A DNA stretch of 64,000 nucleotides from Castanea sativa (lineage: Eukaryota > Streptophyta > Magnoliopsida > Fagales > Fagaceae): positions 3,681,501 to 3,745,500 of the forward strand of contig NC_134018.1 of the NCBI RefSeq assembly GCF_040712315.1, in the 5' to 3' direction. This document shows, one piece after another, positions 24,581 to 37,147 of the stretch. The notes beneath the pieces were generated by a model that had not been told where the DNA came from, searched no databases, and saw only the letters and a list, made by a program, of their open reading frames with translations. Numbering within the stretch: position 1 is the stretch's first letter; each line of letters opens with the position of its first letter. The position numbers were made by a program, and so were the translations under genes.

Positions 24581-27500
24581 ATGGGAAAGGAAGGTGGTGA
24601 AGAAGATGCACTTCCATTGTTTGAGACAAAAGAAGCAAGATTTGTAGGTGCATATAAGGTGTTGGCTTTCACAGTCTTTGTGGGAATATGTTTGATATTT
24701 GTTTACAGATTGACACATATGCCAAGAGCTGGAGAGCAAGGGAGATGGGCTTGGATTGGTATGTTCATGGCTGAGCTATGCTTCGGTTTGTACTGGATAC
24801 TCACTCAGTCTTGTCGTTTTAAGGTTGTTTACCATTACCCTTTCAAGGAAAGACTCTCATACAGGTTAGAACCCTCTCTCTCTCTCTCTCTCTCGAATAT
24901 AGTATGAGGGTTTGGCTGTAAAATTTTAGATATAGCAGTGACGAAAAATTATTTTATGAAGCATCATGTGGATGCTACACTGTACAGAGTTCTTCAAATA
25001 TGAGAGAGGCACTCTATTAGTTGGTATCATGTGATATCTTCTAAAGAAAAATGATGGGTAAAAAAAAAAAGAGGTCAAAGACTCAAAATATATGAAATTT
25101 ATGATATTATGATATTAGGATGATAGGATATGGTGACAATATTTGTATAGTCCAACCATATATTTCACTAAATACATCTTAAATATAAAGGTTCTTCTGG
25201 ATAGAAGTATTTGCCGAGAAATATTTTGATTTCAAATTTTGGTTTTGATCAATAGATTATTACATAATGTGTGAAAAAATTATACATTTTTTCTATTGAA
25301 AAAAATTCATGAATGAATAGTTTAAACCTTATTAATATGTATATTGAAAATGCTTAGACGGTAAGAATTAAGCTATTAGAGATTAGAGTTGATGCGGTGG
25401 TAAGTGTCTTTCATAAAATTGTGGGTTAGTCAAATAAAATGTCTTTCACTGTCCGATCAATGTTGACAATTATTTACACTATGTTAGTTTTTGTCAAATA
25501 AATGACACAGCAGGAATCTTGTGTTATTGGAAGAGATATTCTTGTTATTAGATCAAAATCCTTTTCTTAAAAAAAAAAAAAAAATCAAAATCCTTAACAT
25601 ATTTCTTAGAACAAATTTTTAATTTTCTTGGGTAAAATCTCTTCTTTTTTTCCATTCAAAATACATTTTCTTTGCATGCTACAGATACAAAGACCAGTTA
25701 CCGAGTGTTGACATTTTCGTCTGTACAGCAGACCCTAAGATGGAGCCACCAACTTTGGTGATCAACACCATTTTTTCAGTCATGTCCTACAATTATCCAC
25801 CTGAGAAGTTGAGCATTTATCTTTCTGATGATGGTGCGTCGGAGCTGACATTTTATGCTCTCCTAGAGGCCTCTAGTTTCTCTAAGCATTGGATACCCTT
25901 TTGCAAAAAATTCAATATCCAACCAAGGTCCCCGAGTGCCTACTTTGCTCAGCAAATTGATGTTCAAGACATCACATATGGCCAAGAATGGTTGGCTATG
26001 AAGGCAAGTTTATGATATGTTTAGTTTTGCTAGTTTAATCAAATTAGAGTAGGGTGTGTATGGGTTGGGTTTAAAATATTTTTCAACCGAACCCAATCAT
26101 TAAATTGAGAAATCTCCAATTCAGTCCATTAATTTATGGTAGCTCTATAAAACAACCCAACACAAATTGTACGGATTAAGTTGTGGTCAATTTGTTGGGC
26201 CTAATAAAAATACTTTGGCCTTCATTCAACTATTTAAACTCATCATTCAGTAAATGATTGCAATTGACACAATTAGGCCTAAAATTGCAGCTTCATCAAA
26301 ATTAAGTCTCAAAATACCAAAGTTATCATACTAAGAAATTTTAAACTTAGTCTCAGAATTCAAAATAAAGCAAACTAAAAAAAAGTAATATATATATTCT
26401 TTAAACCATAAATAACGTGGATTGGGTCTAGTTATTCGGGTTGAAAATTTTGTCAACTCAAATCTGACCCAATCGGAGCTTCAAAAAAGAAAAATTCAAA
26501 ACGTAATCCAACCCATCAGTCCATGTATGACTAAAATACATTTTAATCCCTCTAACTTTAGTGTTGACATTATTTTTTGGTCCTTCAAAGTTGCAATTAA
26601 CCTCTCTAAACTTTCAAATTGCTCTTGATTTGCCCCTTTTCAAGTTATGTTAACTATTGACCACTAACTACCCTAAAAAAACTTATATAAAGAAAATAAA
26701 AACAAGGAACCAAAGTGATAGAAATCTGAAAGTTCAATAGATTAATTGCAAATTTTAAAACTTTGGGACCAAAACTAAAAGAACACCAAAGTTAGAGAAA
26801 CTAAAATGTATTTTAATCAAATTATATTAACTCAATAATACCCTTAATCCATTTACCTATTTCAGTTGGTCCATGCCATGTTTGATAGAATTTTCCCTGA
26901 AATTAGTTTTGAGAAAAACTCCTCAAACCCACTGCATAAAAAAAAAAAAAAAAACCATCTAAATCAGTATGTCACTTAATTTGGTCATGTAAAACACAAA
27001 TAGTAATTTAAATTTCTACAAAATAGATTGGGGTAATTCCTAATGCATTAATATTTACTGGCATGAGCTACAATATGTACATTCTACAAAGGCCCAAACC
27101 ATGGCACAAGGCATGAACTAACAAATTTCATGATCCCGAAGCTTGAACAACTGAATTTTCCTGATGACAAAATGGACCGATGATAATTTTATGTGCTTTT
27201 AAAGGAACTATACAAAGAAATGGAGAATCGCATTGACTCAGTTGTTGAAATGGGCAAGATTCCAGAAGAAAGAAGGGATCGACACAAAGGATTTTTAGAA
27301 TGGAATTCCAAAGTAACAAAGAAGGATCACCAGTCAATTGTGCAGGTAATTTTTGAATTTATGTTTATAATAAATTTTTTATTTCTATTATAATTGATAC
27401 ATGAAACATGGTAAAAAAGGGGGAAGAATACCTTGAGGAAGTCATGTTTAGGGGTGGGAAAAGGTTCGAGCTGCAAGGTTAATAGAATTTTGTTACTATA

Positions 27501-28563
27501 CCAAAAAAAAAAAAAAAAAAAAAATCAAACAAGCTACCTGGAGTCAAAATCATTCCATTAACTGAATAACTTCTCCACCAAAATCTTATAATACACTCTT
27601 TTACAAATTGATTTTACTTATTATATTCTTCTTTTATTTCTATTCAATATTTGTCCTTTAATTTATAGATTATAATTGATGGAAGAGATAAAAGTGTGAT
27701 GGATATTGATGGAGGAAGATTGCCAACACTGGTATACATGGCACGAGAAAAAAGACCCCAATGGCCCCATAACTTTAAAGCTGGGGCTATGAATGCACTG
27801 GTAAGATTTCAACTTTTGTACATGCATATGCAAATATATATATATATATATATTATTTTTTTTCTCTTCAACATATATTTTTTTGAAGTGAAATGAAAAT
27901 AAAACATATAGAAGAGAAGTTTGATTAGTTTGCAAGTATGTGATGTAAGTATTTTGTGACCATTTTCGCTTGATAATACTACTAATTTTTTGTTTGCTAG
28001 TATTTAGAAGACAATATTTCAAATGTGTAGATAAGAGTATCATCTGAGATAAGCAATGCCCCCTTCATCCTCAACTTGGACTGTGACATGTACGCAAATG
28101 ATGCAGACACAGTACGTGAGGCACTATGCTTTTTCATGGATGACAAGAGAGGCCATGAGATCTCTTTTGTGCAATATCCACAAAATTATGACAACATCAT
28201 GAAGAATGACATTTATGGGTGTTCTTTTTCGGTTCCCAGTAATGTGGGTAATCTATGACTATGCCTTTGTTTTCAAGAAGAGAAATATATATAAATTATT
28301 TAGTGGACTAACATGCTATAATTCTTGGTTATATATGAAGATTGAGTTTGCTGGTCTAGATGGATATGGTGCAGCCCCCTACTGTGGCACCGGATGTTTC
28401 CATCGAAGAGAGAGTCTTTGTGGAAAAGCGCATTCAAAGGATTACAAAGGTGAATGGGACATAAAAGCCAAAAAGAATGCAGATAAAACTATTGATGAAT
28501 TGGAAGAAGCATCAAAAGTTCTTACTAATTGTATCTATGAGAAGGAAACTCAATGGGGGAACA

Positions 28564-28604
<41 letters not shown>

Positions 28605-29850
28605 GTGTGTGGACTTCTTAACCTTAAAAATGATAATTACAAAATGCAGAAGGGTCTAATTTATGGGTGCACGTCTGAAGATGTTGTAACTGGTTTGGCT
28701 ATCCAATGTAGGGGTTGGAAATCAATTCATCATAATCCAAATAGAAAAGCCTTCTTGGGTGTTGCTCCAACTACCTTAGATGCTGCTCTTGTTCAACACA
28801 AGAGGTGGTCCGAAGGCATGTTTCAGATATTTTTCTCCAAGTATTGCCCTTTTATATATGGCCTTGGCAAGATAAAATTGGGTGCCCAGATGGCATATTC
28901 AATCTACCTTTTGTTTGCTCCAACTTCCATCCCGACACTGTATTATGTGATTGTTCCTCCTCTTTGCTTGCTCCATGGCATTTCCTTATTCCCTCAGGTT
29001 TGTACTTTTATCTTTCTTTTCTTATTAATAGATTAATGCAGAGTAGACGACATAAACGAAAAAAATTCTTGCGTATCTTGCGCATAATTTAATGATACAT
29101 ATGTGATATGCACCTTCGATGGCCCTTAGATTGTGTATTAAAAACAAAAATTTTCATATTGATAAATTTTTGGTTCGTCTAAACTAAAACTTGTGAGTAA
29201 CTAAATAGCAATAGATCATGCAGAACAAAGAATAGTTCTATTGACATTTCCTATTTGACAATATAGAGATTATTTATACTAATTTCATGGACTCATCTTT
29301 CCAGGTTAAAAGCCTCTGGTTCTTGCCCATTGCCTATGTTTTTGTAGCCCGAAATGCTTGTGGCATAGCTGAGACCTTGAGCTGTGGAGATACACTCATA
29401 GCTTGGTGGAACTCACAACGAATGTGGGTGTTCCGAAGAACCACTTCATACCTTTTTGGGTTCATTGATGTCGTTAGATGGCAATTAGGCCTATCTAAAA
29501 CAACATTTACCATCACCACTAAGGTGCATACAGAGGATGTGCTGAGGAGGTACGAGCAAGAAGTAATAGAGTTTGGAAGCTCAACTATCGCGTTTACCAT
29601 TATAGCATCATTGGCACTACTACAACTCTTTAGCTTAATTGGGGGAATCACAAAGATTGCTCTTGAATTGGAGTTCAAGTCGTTAGAACAATTGATCATG
29701 CAAGTTATTCTTAACTTGCTACTTGTCATGATCAACATACCAGTGTACCAAGCACTCTTCATCCGCCGCGATAATGGTCGCTTAACTGCCTCAATTTTGT
29801 TTAAGTCTTTTGTATTAGCTTCACTGGCTTGTTTGATGCCTATAATTTAA
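24581..29850 (+). CDS. Cellulose synthase-like protein E, copy A (intact)
   Basis: Eight exons: 24581-24864, 25685-26003, 27205-27345, 27669-27800, 28031-28243, 28341-28565, 28650-28997 and 29305-29850. They sum to 2208 bases, 735 residues, the usual CslE length. Family 2 processive glycosyltransferase landmarks are present: two N-terminal membrane helices (residues about 24-46 and 54-75), ADPKMEPP with DDG (D143-D144), DCD (309-311), SED (447-449), QHKRW (487-491) and a C-terminal bundle of about six helices. CslE proteins sit in Golgi or ER membranes; their polysaccharide product is not established. The start matches copies B and C (MGKEGG/MGKD). Intron 2 has a GC donor (AAG|GCAAGT); all others are GT-AG. 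The exon 6 donor abuts a (CT)n run. This is the only apparently functional copy of the three. Confidence 0.93.
26529..26818. mobile_element. MITE in intron 2 of CslE copy A (290 bp)
   Basis: The ends ACTAAAATACATTTTAATCC and, inverted, ATTAAAATACATTTTAGTTT form terminal inverted repeats of about 100 bp that remain partly alignable (CTCTAACTTTAGTGTT; TTTTGGTCC). Homologous remnants lie at the same place in intron 2 of copies B and C. Confidence 0.75.
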
Positions 29851-30124
29851 CATTGTTTTCTGTAATGCAGATTCTACCGATCTTAGTATCCATGTGGTAT
29901 GTATCTCCTTCATTAAAAAACAAAAAGTGGTATGTATCTTTTACTTTAAAATATGGCATTAGATTTGACTTGTAATATTGAAGGCTAGGGCCGAGGTAAT
30001 ATTATTTTCCACTATTTTAGAAATTTTGAAAAGAATATGGCTAATTGCAGAATTTGGAGTAAAGATATTTGAGACTAAGCAGATAAACAACTATGCTACT
30101 TTTTTCTTAAAAAAAAAAAATTAG

Positions 30125-30377
30125 AATAGGACCAAAGTGGACCAAAGTTGATTTAATGGACCGAATGGGATCAATGTAGACCGAAAAGAACTGAAGTGGA
30201 TCGAATAGGACCAAAGTAGATAGGATGGACTGAATAGGACGAATGTGGACCAAAGAGGACCGAAGTGGACAGAAATAGAACAAAATGGACCGAATAGGAC
30301 CAATGCAGACCAAATAGAACCAAACTGTACATAGTGGACCAAATAGGACCAAATGGACCAAGGTGGACCAAATAGAG
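30125..30377. repeat. Minisatellite of 10-11 bp unit (GGACCRAA-type)
   Basis: About 24 degenerate copies of TGGACCAAAT or AGGACCGAAG units begin 275 bases after the CslE A stop codon. Open frames on the minus strand here are repeat artefacts. Confidence 0.9.
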
Positions 30378-30560
30378 GCAGGTGTTTTAAATCATATATC
30401 ATGATTCATGATAATCTTTTAAAGGAAAGTGAAGTGGTGTACAAACGGCGAGAGAATCTAGGTCAATCCTATTGTGGGAAAGAGAGTGAAGGAAGAGAGG
30501 CTTGAAAGTTGAATAAGAGTGGTGATGGAAGAGAAGCCTTGCTGCATTATGGTCCATTTA

Positions 30561-30682
30561 GCATGGATTGAGGGGAAGGGAGGGGGAATAGAGGGGAGTT
30601 GAATGGAAATTAGCCTAATTTTTGGTCAACTCTACTCTACTCCCCTTGCTCTTCCTCCCTTCCCCCTCAATCCAAACATGCT
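30561..30682. mobile_element. Short foldback MITE (about 122 bp)
   Basis: The segment starts GCATGGATTGAGGGGAAGGG and ends with the approximate reverse complement (CCTTCCCCCTCAATCC...CATGC). The arms of about 50 bp cover nearly the entire element. Target duplication is not certain. Confidence 0.65.
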
Positions 30683-30856
30683 ATTAGAGTTGTAGATAAC
30701 TTTTAAGAGACCGTCACTTGCTTAAGGCTGGTCTTTTTCTTTTTCTTTTTTTAAAGAAAAAAATGCTAACATAGAAAGTTGTGTTTAAACTTTAAACCAA
30801 ATTTGTATCCTTGACTAAAAAAAAGAAAGAGATTTAATCATATAATTTCTTGGTAT

Positions 30857-30857
<1 letters not shown>

Positions 30858-30918
<61 letters not shown>
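30858..30918. repeat. (AT)n microsatellite
   Basis: About 58 bases of AT dinucleotide are visible. Confidence 0.9.
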
Positions 30919-30920
<2 letters not shown>

Positions 30921-31540
30921 AAACTTCTCCATATATTATTGCCCGAATTACTTTCAGTATAGAGTAAAATATGAAGCCTCACTTTAGGAGAGCTAAATTG
31001 GCTCACGCCACCTAAATGAAAAGTTCATACATTATCAATTACTAGTGTGTAACCATGTGCACATGCATGGGTACATTTAAAAACAATCACAATTTTATAT
31101 ATATATATATATAGATGAGATGAGTTTAAGTTACACTAGGTGTAACTCTAGAAAAAATACACATTTTTTAGACCATAGATTTCAAAAAGATCTAATGGTT
31201 AAAAACCACATCAGCCAACTAAATTAATTTGAGAGAATATTATATTATTTCATTTTTTACTTTATTTCTCTCTCCTAAATAATTTCTCCCTAACCTTGCA
31301 CAAGTACCTATTCTTACCGTATTAATTTGCAAATTTGCTTTCTCATGGTCTTATTCTTAATATTCTTAAGTTGCAAATTAGTGAGTTGAAATTGCCGTCC
31401 ATAATAATTTACTAAGGATGTGATTCATAATAAGAGAACATAAAATACATAATATATGTGGTGTAAGAAATTAAGGTTTGAAGCCCCATGTTGAGGCTAA
31501 AGCTTGTGTTTGAGGCAACAACACAAACATGAAAACTTAT

Positions 31541-31678
31541 GGGCTGTTTGGTAGTGTATTTTAAACAACAGTTTTCAGTGTTTAAACAACATTCACGTAT
31601 TTTTACACATTTTTTCACTCACATGTATTTTCAAAAAATAGAAACAATGTTATTAGAACAACATTATCAAACGAGCTC
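31541..31678. mobile_element. GGGCTGTTTGGTAG-type MITE
   Basis: The left end GGGCTGTTTGGTAGTGTATT and the right end (inverted GAGCTCGTTTGATAATGTTG) are imperfect inverted repeats flanked by TTAT and TTAC. Related copies lie at 37993-38133, 40414-40553 and 52890-53040. Confidence 0.6.
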
Positions 31679-32100
31679 TTACTGTTTCAAACTTCAAGGT
31701 TTATAAGAATTAAACTTTCTTTCCAACTTCTTTTTTCTTTTGAAAGCTAGTATTTAAAACTTACTGCCTCTCTGGCGTTTGCAATTGAATATTAATAATT
31801 ACTTTTGCTAGAGTTTATGAATCCACTAGCATTTATGAATACAAATTGGAATTTTTTTTTTAATGAATCCACTTGCGTTCATGAATGAGGGGTCATTGTT
31901 TTCCAACACAAATACAACATCATTTTATGGGAAAGGAAATTGAACTGCTGAAGTATAATTTCAATGGAGAGGATTAAAGAAACATAAAGGTAACGACAAC
32001 AAAGTCCCTCAAGATTGTTTACAAAAAATTGTACAATTCCTTAGTTTTTTTTTTTTTTTGGCAATATATTAATGAGGAGGAATTTGAAAAGTAATAAATA

Positions 32101-32102
<2 letters not shown>

Positions 32103-32194
<92 letters not shown>
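32103..32194. repeat. (GA)n microsatellite
   Basis: About 92 bases of GA dinucleotide lie between CslE copies A and B. Confidence 0.95.
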
Positions 32195-32197
<3 letters not shown>

Positions 32198-32508
32198 CAA
32201 TTAATTAGGTGTGGATGTTAATAGTAATAAACATTTAATGATGCGTTTTTTAACCATTAGATCTCTTTGATTTTCAATGGATTAAAAAAATGTGTAACTA
32301 TTATGTATGAAATTACATAAGGTTTAACTTAAACTCAATCCTATATGTATATGATTTAGAATCTAATTGGCTCTAGATCTAGACTCTTCAGTTTTTGCAC
32401 CTAATAATTCATTTGCCACAAAAATTAAAAAATTAGACAAGACACATTGTGCAAAATTGAATTTCAATTTAGAATCTAATTGAATTTAGACTCTTTATTT
32501 TAAATATA

Positions 32509-32669
32509 GGTTCTAGTTAGCTCAACGGACAAAGTTTCTGATGGTTAAATAAGAGATTTAAGATTTAATCTCTGCTTCATCAAAAACTGATTGGTGTTTT
32601 GGTCTGATGATAAAGAATTATTATAAAAAATAGACCCCATAAGTTGAAACTCTTAAAAAAAAAAAAAAA
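32509..32669 (+). mobile_element. tRNA-derived SINE-like retroposon
   Basis: The 5' part contains TTAGCTCAACGG, resembling a tRNA-type A box, and TTTAATCTCTGC, a degenerate B box about 45 bases later. The body TGATTGGTGTTTTGGTCTGA and the end TAAGTTGAAACTCTT followed by a 15-A tail (32655-32669) fit a plant SINE. A clear target-site duplication was not found. The assignment rests on remembered family features. Confidence 0.55.
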
Positions 32670-33097
32670 GGTGTCAGATTTAATAAGTCTTCTACCTTTA
32701 TATAAAAACAAAAGGGACTGGCCTTAATTGATCTTTCTCGTTTCTTGGTTCTCTTGTAGAACAATAATAATTAATTGAAATCAATTGATAGGCCTCATTT
32801 TCTCTGCTCCCTCTCTCAAATGTTTTGTCTGCTTAATTCAATAATGGTTCTAAAAGAATAAGTTCTATTTGGCCAGAAATTCTACAAATTTGTTGGGTAA
32901 AGAAATAAAAAAAGACTATTAAAAAAGAGTTAAAAAAAAAAAAAAAAACTTGAAGTGTTGGCACATCAGGATTATTTTTTCTTTCTGATTTTTTCGGTTC
33001 TGGATTGTGACATATCACTATATCAGTATTAAATTAAAGGATCTACTGATACATATGTCACAAATGACGAAAGAGATGATAGATAACGAGAACACCA

Positions 33098-33358
33098 CTG
33101 AACCTGCATTATGACATATCAGAAAATTGGATCATCCCTAAAAATTGTAACAATTCACAGTTAAATGAACAGTTCAGTTTCTAGTTTCCACAGCACCATT
33201 TTAAAATTATATATAGGTTGGCATGCCTTAATAGTTGGTAGATGAATAGAACATGACTGAACCTGTAATGATATATATATTAGATAAAATTGGATCATTC
33301 TTAATTAAAAATTGTAACAATTCGTACTTTCATAGTTTAAATAAAAGGTTTCGTTTCT
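33098..33358. repeat. Diverged direct duplication, about 160-bp spacing
   Basis: ACTGAACCTG...AAATTGGATCAT...AAAATTGTAACAATTC...GTTTCT occurs at 33098-33187 and again at 33260-33358. Function is unknown. Confidence 0.6.
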
Positions 33359-34124
33359 GCATAAATACGTAAAGTCTAAACAATAGACGATGAAAAAAAA
33401 GATAGAATGCAATTCCTACATTAACAATAGCCATACACTTTGGTATAAAAAAAAATAAATGGCCGTATACCGACATACATATCTACCATTCTTGCCAAAG
33501 ACATCTTTTGACAACCACGTTGTGGCCATGTGGGTGGTAAGAGTTGGAAACCATTTATCATGCCACACTTTATTTTCTTTTTTGCCATTACCAACCTGTC
33601 ATCGCAACCCTTGCTGCATTATGTGTTGAGCTGCTATAATATTACGCCTAGCATAAGAAGGATTACTTTACGGCCCTTAAAAAATCTTATAAACCAAAGT
33701 ATTTGGATTAGTTTTTAAGCGCCACCCTTATTTTGCTAACAAAGTTGAATTAAAATCCTTTAATGTTTTAAAACCCGTCACCTCACAAGCTTTTAGAATA
33801 CATATCTTATCCCAACTAAATTAGGCCATCTTCCTCTAATTAATTTCTTATCAAACTAGTCATTTCATCGCAAAGATTATCTGGAATTTTAAAATAGTTG
33901 ATCATATAAGTCAGGACAACCAGGTTGTGGAACCCATTTGTTGCACAACTATGAATGGTCAATTCATGGGTACGTAAGCTATATGCGATAAAGATTGAAC
34001 ACGTGCTTATCTCGTATTGATTTCAGTGTATTCAAGCATTAGAGGTAAGTGGTGTTCATCATTAATGGTCCCGAAGTCTCCCATCAATTGTTACACAAAA
34101 GAAGAAAAAAAGTATTAAAAAAAA

Positions 34125-35565
34125 TCATTCCCACAAATTTTTTTTTTAAAGGTTTTTAGTACTTACATTTTTTTTTTTTTTTGCATTTTAGTCCATACAT
34201 TTTTATTTTATTATTTTTAGTTCTTAAACCAATTAACACGTGACATTTAAGTCCTTACCATCACTCAACTAATTGAAAAAGCTGACGTGGCTGGTGACAC
34301 ATTGAAATAATAATTAAAAAAAAAAAAAATCTATTTTAGCATTCAAAAATGCTATACCAGCATTTAAATTAAAAAAATTAATTTATTAATTTTAATTAAA
34401 TAAAAAAATTACAACAGAATTTAAAAAAACCACATGAATTGAGATTAAGAGTGCTTGAACAAGAACAATAATATATATTAAACCCAAATTTGCTTATTCA
34501 TCTTTGCTAATCAAATTGGGAATTTCAATCTGGATTTTCGACAAGGCAGAGTCAGCGAGCTTGACTAACGAGGAGAGATTGAGAGAAGGGATTGAGAAAT
34601 CTTCCTTGGGAGGGAGGCGAGTGTAGGTGGTGGCTCACCATCGGGGGAGAAAGCAATCGGCTCCAACGGGGACTTGAAGCAATTGGATTGGGTCTTAAAC
34701 TTGTTAGAGTTTTGTAGCGATTGCTTTATCTTGGAATTGGAATTGGAGGGCTTGTGAGGATGAGGGTTGTGAGTTTTTGGGCGAGCGAGAGCGTAGGGAG
34801 ATAATAAGCTCGTTGAAGAAATGGAAGTAGCAACAGTAGCCATTTTTAGTTTTGACTCAAATTAAATGAAAGAAGCGGCAAAGAAAAGTATTGGGAGTTT
34901 TTTAACCCAAACCCCGATCTGCTTCAAATCTAGAAACGGTGCCATTGGATCTGTTCCAAACCCAGATATGCTTCTAATAAGAACATAAAAAAGAAAAGAA
35001 AAAAAAAAACCATTCAGATCTGGGTTGGTGTTTGTGTACAATTGATTTTTGTGGAAGAATTTGTGTACAAATTTTGGAATATTTTGAGTTTTTATTCTTT
35101 TGTTCTTGGAATTGAATATTCTGGATTTGTTGTTCTTGTGTGTTCATGATCAAGATGAATTTGGAATAGGAATTTGATAATTTGAATGTGAAATTTATGA
35201 GTTTATGGGTTCATGGGTTTCTAATTTTATTGTTCTTGTTTAAGGATCTGAGATCTCCATTCATATGTTTTTTTTTTTTGTTTTTAATTCTATTTGTAAT
35301 TTTTTTTATTTAGTTAAAATTAATAAATTAATTTTTTTAAATTTAGATGCTGATGTGGCATTTTTTAATACCAAAATAGATTTTTTTAATTATTATTTTA
35401 ATATGTTGTCAGCCATGTTAGCTTTTTTAGTTAGGTAGGTGACGGTAAGAACTTAAATGTCACGCGTTAATTGGTTTAAGGACTAAAAGTGGTAAAATGA
35501 AAATGTAAAAACAAAAATGGGTAAAAGTTAAAATGTAAGGACTAAAAGTGCATTTACAGATTTTT
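34125..35565. mobile_element. Long-TIR DNA element carrying a gene fragment (Mutator-like)
   Basis: The outer ~330 bp at each side are imperfect inverted copies of one another. Shared blocks include TTAGTCC, TTAAACCAATTAAC(A/G)CGTGACATTTAAG, AAAATAATAATTAAAAAAA, AAATCTATTTT and AAATTAATTTATTAATTTTAA. Between the arms lies a reverse-oriented gene fragment with an apparent leader (34494-34860). Long terminal inverted repeats around captured coding sequence are the hallmark of Pack-MULE type elements. The target duplication and exact ends are unresolved because the boundaries are poly-T-rich. Confidence 0.65.
34494..34843 (-). pseudogene. Captured fragment of a probable plastid-targeted protein gene
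   Basis: The ATG at 34843 opens MATVATSISSTSLLSPYALA, a Ser/Thr-rich, acid-poor N-terminus like a chloroplast transit peptide. The frame continues to about 34615, where one extra or missing base in a CTCCCTCCCAAGG stretch shifts it. The alternative frame then reads KEDFSIPSLNLSSLVKLADS to a stop at 34494-34496. Flanks on both sides are the inverted arms of the transposon. The parent gene was not recognised, so transit-peptide status is inference from composition. Confidence 0.5.
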
Positions 35566-35699
35566 TTATTAAATTAAGATGAGAGAATTATTCGGCTTTG
35601 CTAAAAGAAAAAGAAAAAAAGAAAAAGAAAAAAAAAAGAAGAAGCGTCGTTATTGACGTTCACGTTGGTATTAGGCAGCCAAACGGAGTAAAAGATTTG

Positions 35700-35958
35700 G
35701 ATCTATTCTAAAAGATTTCTTCTACACCAATTTCACAGATAACAAAAATGTGGTACAAAAGCGTTTCCACAGATTACAAAATTGTGGTATAAAAGTTGTG
35801 TGGGTGTCTCTGACTCTCTCTACGTTCTATTCTAAAACTACTACTTCCTTAGAAATATTGTTGCATCAAGTCATCAACTATAAAATATTCGTGCTTATTT
35901 TAACTCGAATTTTTCATTTGCACACATAGGCACACATACACACTGACAGAGAGATAAT
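35700..35958 (+). promoter_or_regulatory. Upstream region of CslE copy B
   Basis: A TATA-like CTATAAAATATT lies near 35879, about 80 bases before the ATG. A short direct duplication (CACAGATAACAAAAATGTGG and CACAGATTACAAAATTGTGG) lies at about 35738-35800. Confidence 0.45.
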
Positions 35959-36909
35959 ATGGGAAAGGATGCACTTCCATTGTTTGAGACAAAAGAAGCA
36001 AGATTTAGAGGTGCATATAAGGTGTTTGCTTCCACAGTGTTTGTTGGTATATGTTTGATATGGGTTTACAGATTGACACACATTCCAAGAGTTGGAGAGC
36101 AAGGAAGATGGGCTTGGATTGGTATGTTCATGGCTGAGTTATGCTTCGGTTTGTACTGGATGCTAACTCAGTCTTGTCGTTTCAAAGTTGTTTACAATCA
36201 CCCTTTCAAGGAAAGACTCTCATACAGGTTACAGCTCTCTCTCTGTGTCTCTGTCTCTCACGTAGTAGTTGATCTAGTTAAGGGCACACAGCTATATAAA
36301 TTGACTGGTTTACAACTTTCTATTCTCAGAGAAAAACTCTTTCAATTCACACGGTCACACAACTCACACCGTGTTTTTATAATTGAAAAAGTGAGTTTAA
36401 ACAGAGTAAAAGAAACACAGCCTATTGTTTCTCTGATTATTTGCTGGTACTACATTAAATATATGAGTGCGCTTTGATAAACGTGTTACTGATTTACTCA
36501 TGTGGTTGGTTCATTATTTGCTAAAATATAACCCAAATCAAAGGACTACTCTTTCTCTTTTAGGCTTCTCAAAGTCGCTCAATATTTCTAAAGGTTGAGA
36601 TATATAAAGTTTTTGGGTTCACTTCTCGATCATCATGGTAGATGATGAAATTATATGAAAGTATTTAACGAGAATTCTTTTGGATATAATATAAAAGGTT
36701 CTGTTGCCTGTTCGGTGGAAGTATTTGATGAGAAAGATTTAAATTTAAATTGAAATCCGTGTATTGGAAGTTTAACGAAGTATATGTGATTTCTATATGT
36801 GTGTGTATTTCTCAACAAAAAAAAAAAGTACATGTGATTTCTATCTTTTTTATTTTTATTTTGTTGTCTAAGTATCAAATAATTTTTAATAATCATTTAT
36901 TGTAATTGT

Positions 36910-36911
<2 letters not shown>

Positions 36912-36966
<55 letters not shown>
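36912..36966. repeat. (TA)n microsatellite
   Basis: A run of about 54 bases in CslE B intron 1 directly precedes the first foldback. Confidence 0.9.
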
Positions 36967-36969
<3 letters not shown>

Positions 36970-37147
36970 AGGTACTCAGGATTTTCACCTCTCGGGTCAA
37001 GGGCTTTTTTGCCTCCTCTCTTCGGCGCAAGCTTACAAGTGAGAAAGTGGGAGGAGTTCTCTTCGATGTGGGACAAAGGTGTCAAGCCAAACAAGGTTAC
37101 AAGGCAAAAAAGCCCTTGACCCAAGATGAAAATCCTGAGTACCTACA
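36967..37147. repeat. Inverted repeat, arms 48 and 46 bp
   Basis: Arms 36967-37014 and 37102-37147 (TGTAGGTACTCAGGATTTTC and its complement) are nearly identical, with a 2-base length difference, around an 87-base spacer. It abuts the next, longer foldback. Confidence 0.9.

Noticed and set aside
29334..29762. Minus-strand frame of 142 codons opposite CslE A exon 8
   Set aside because: It is a shadow of the conserved exon; a similar frame occurs opposite copy B exon 8 only because the exons are homologous.
30107..30402. Minus-strand open frames rich in Phe, Gly, Pro and Ser
   Set aside because: They are translations of the GGACCRAA minisatellite.
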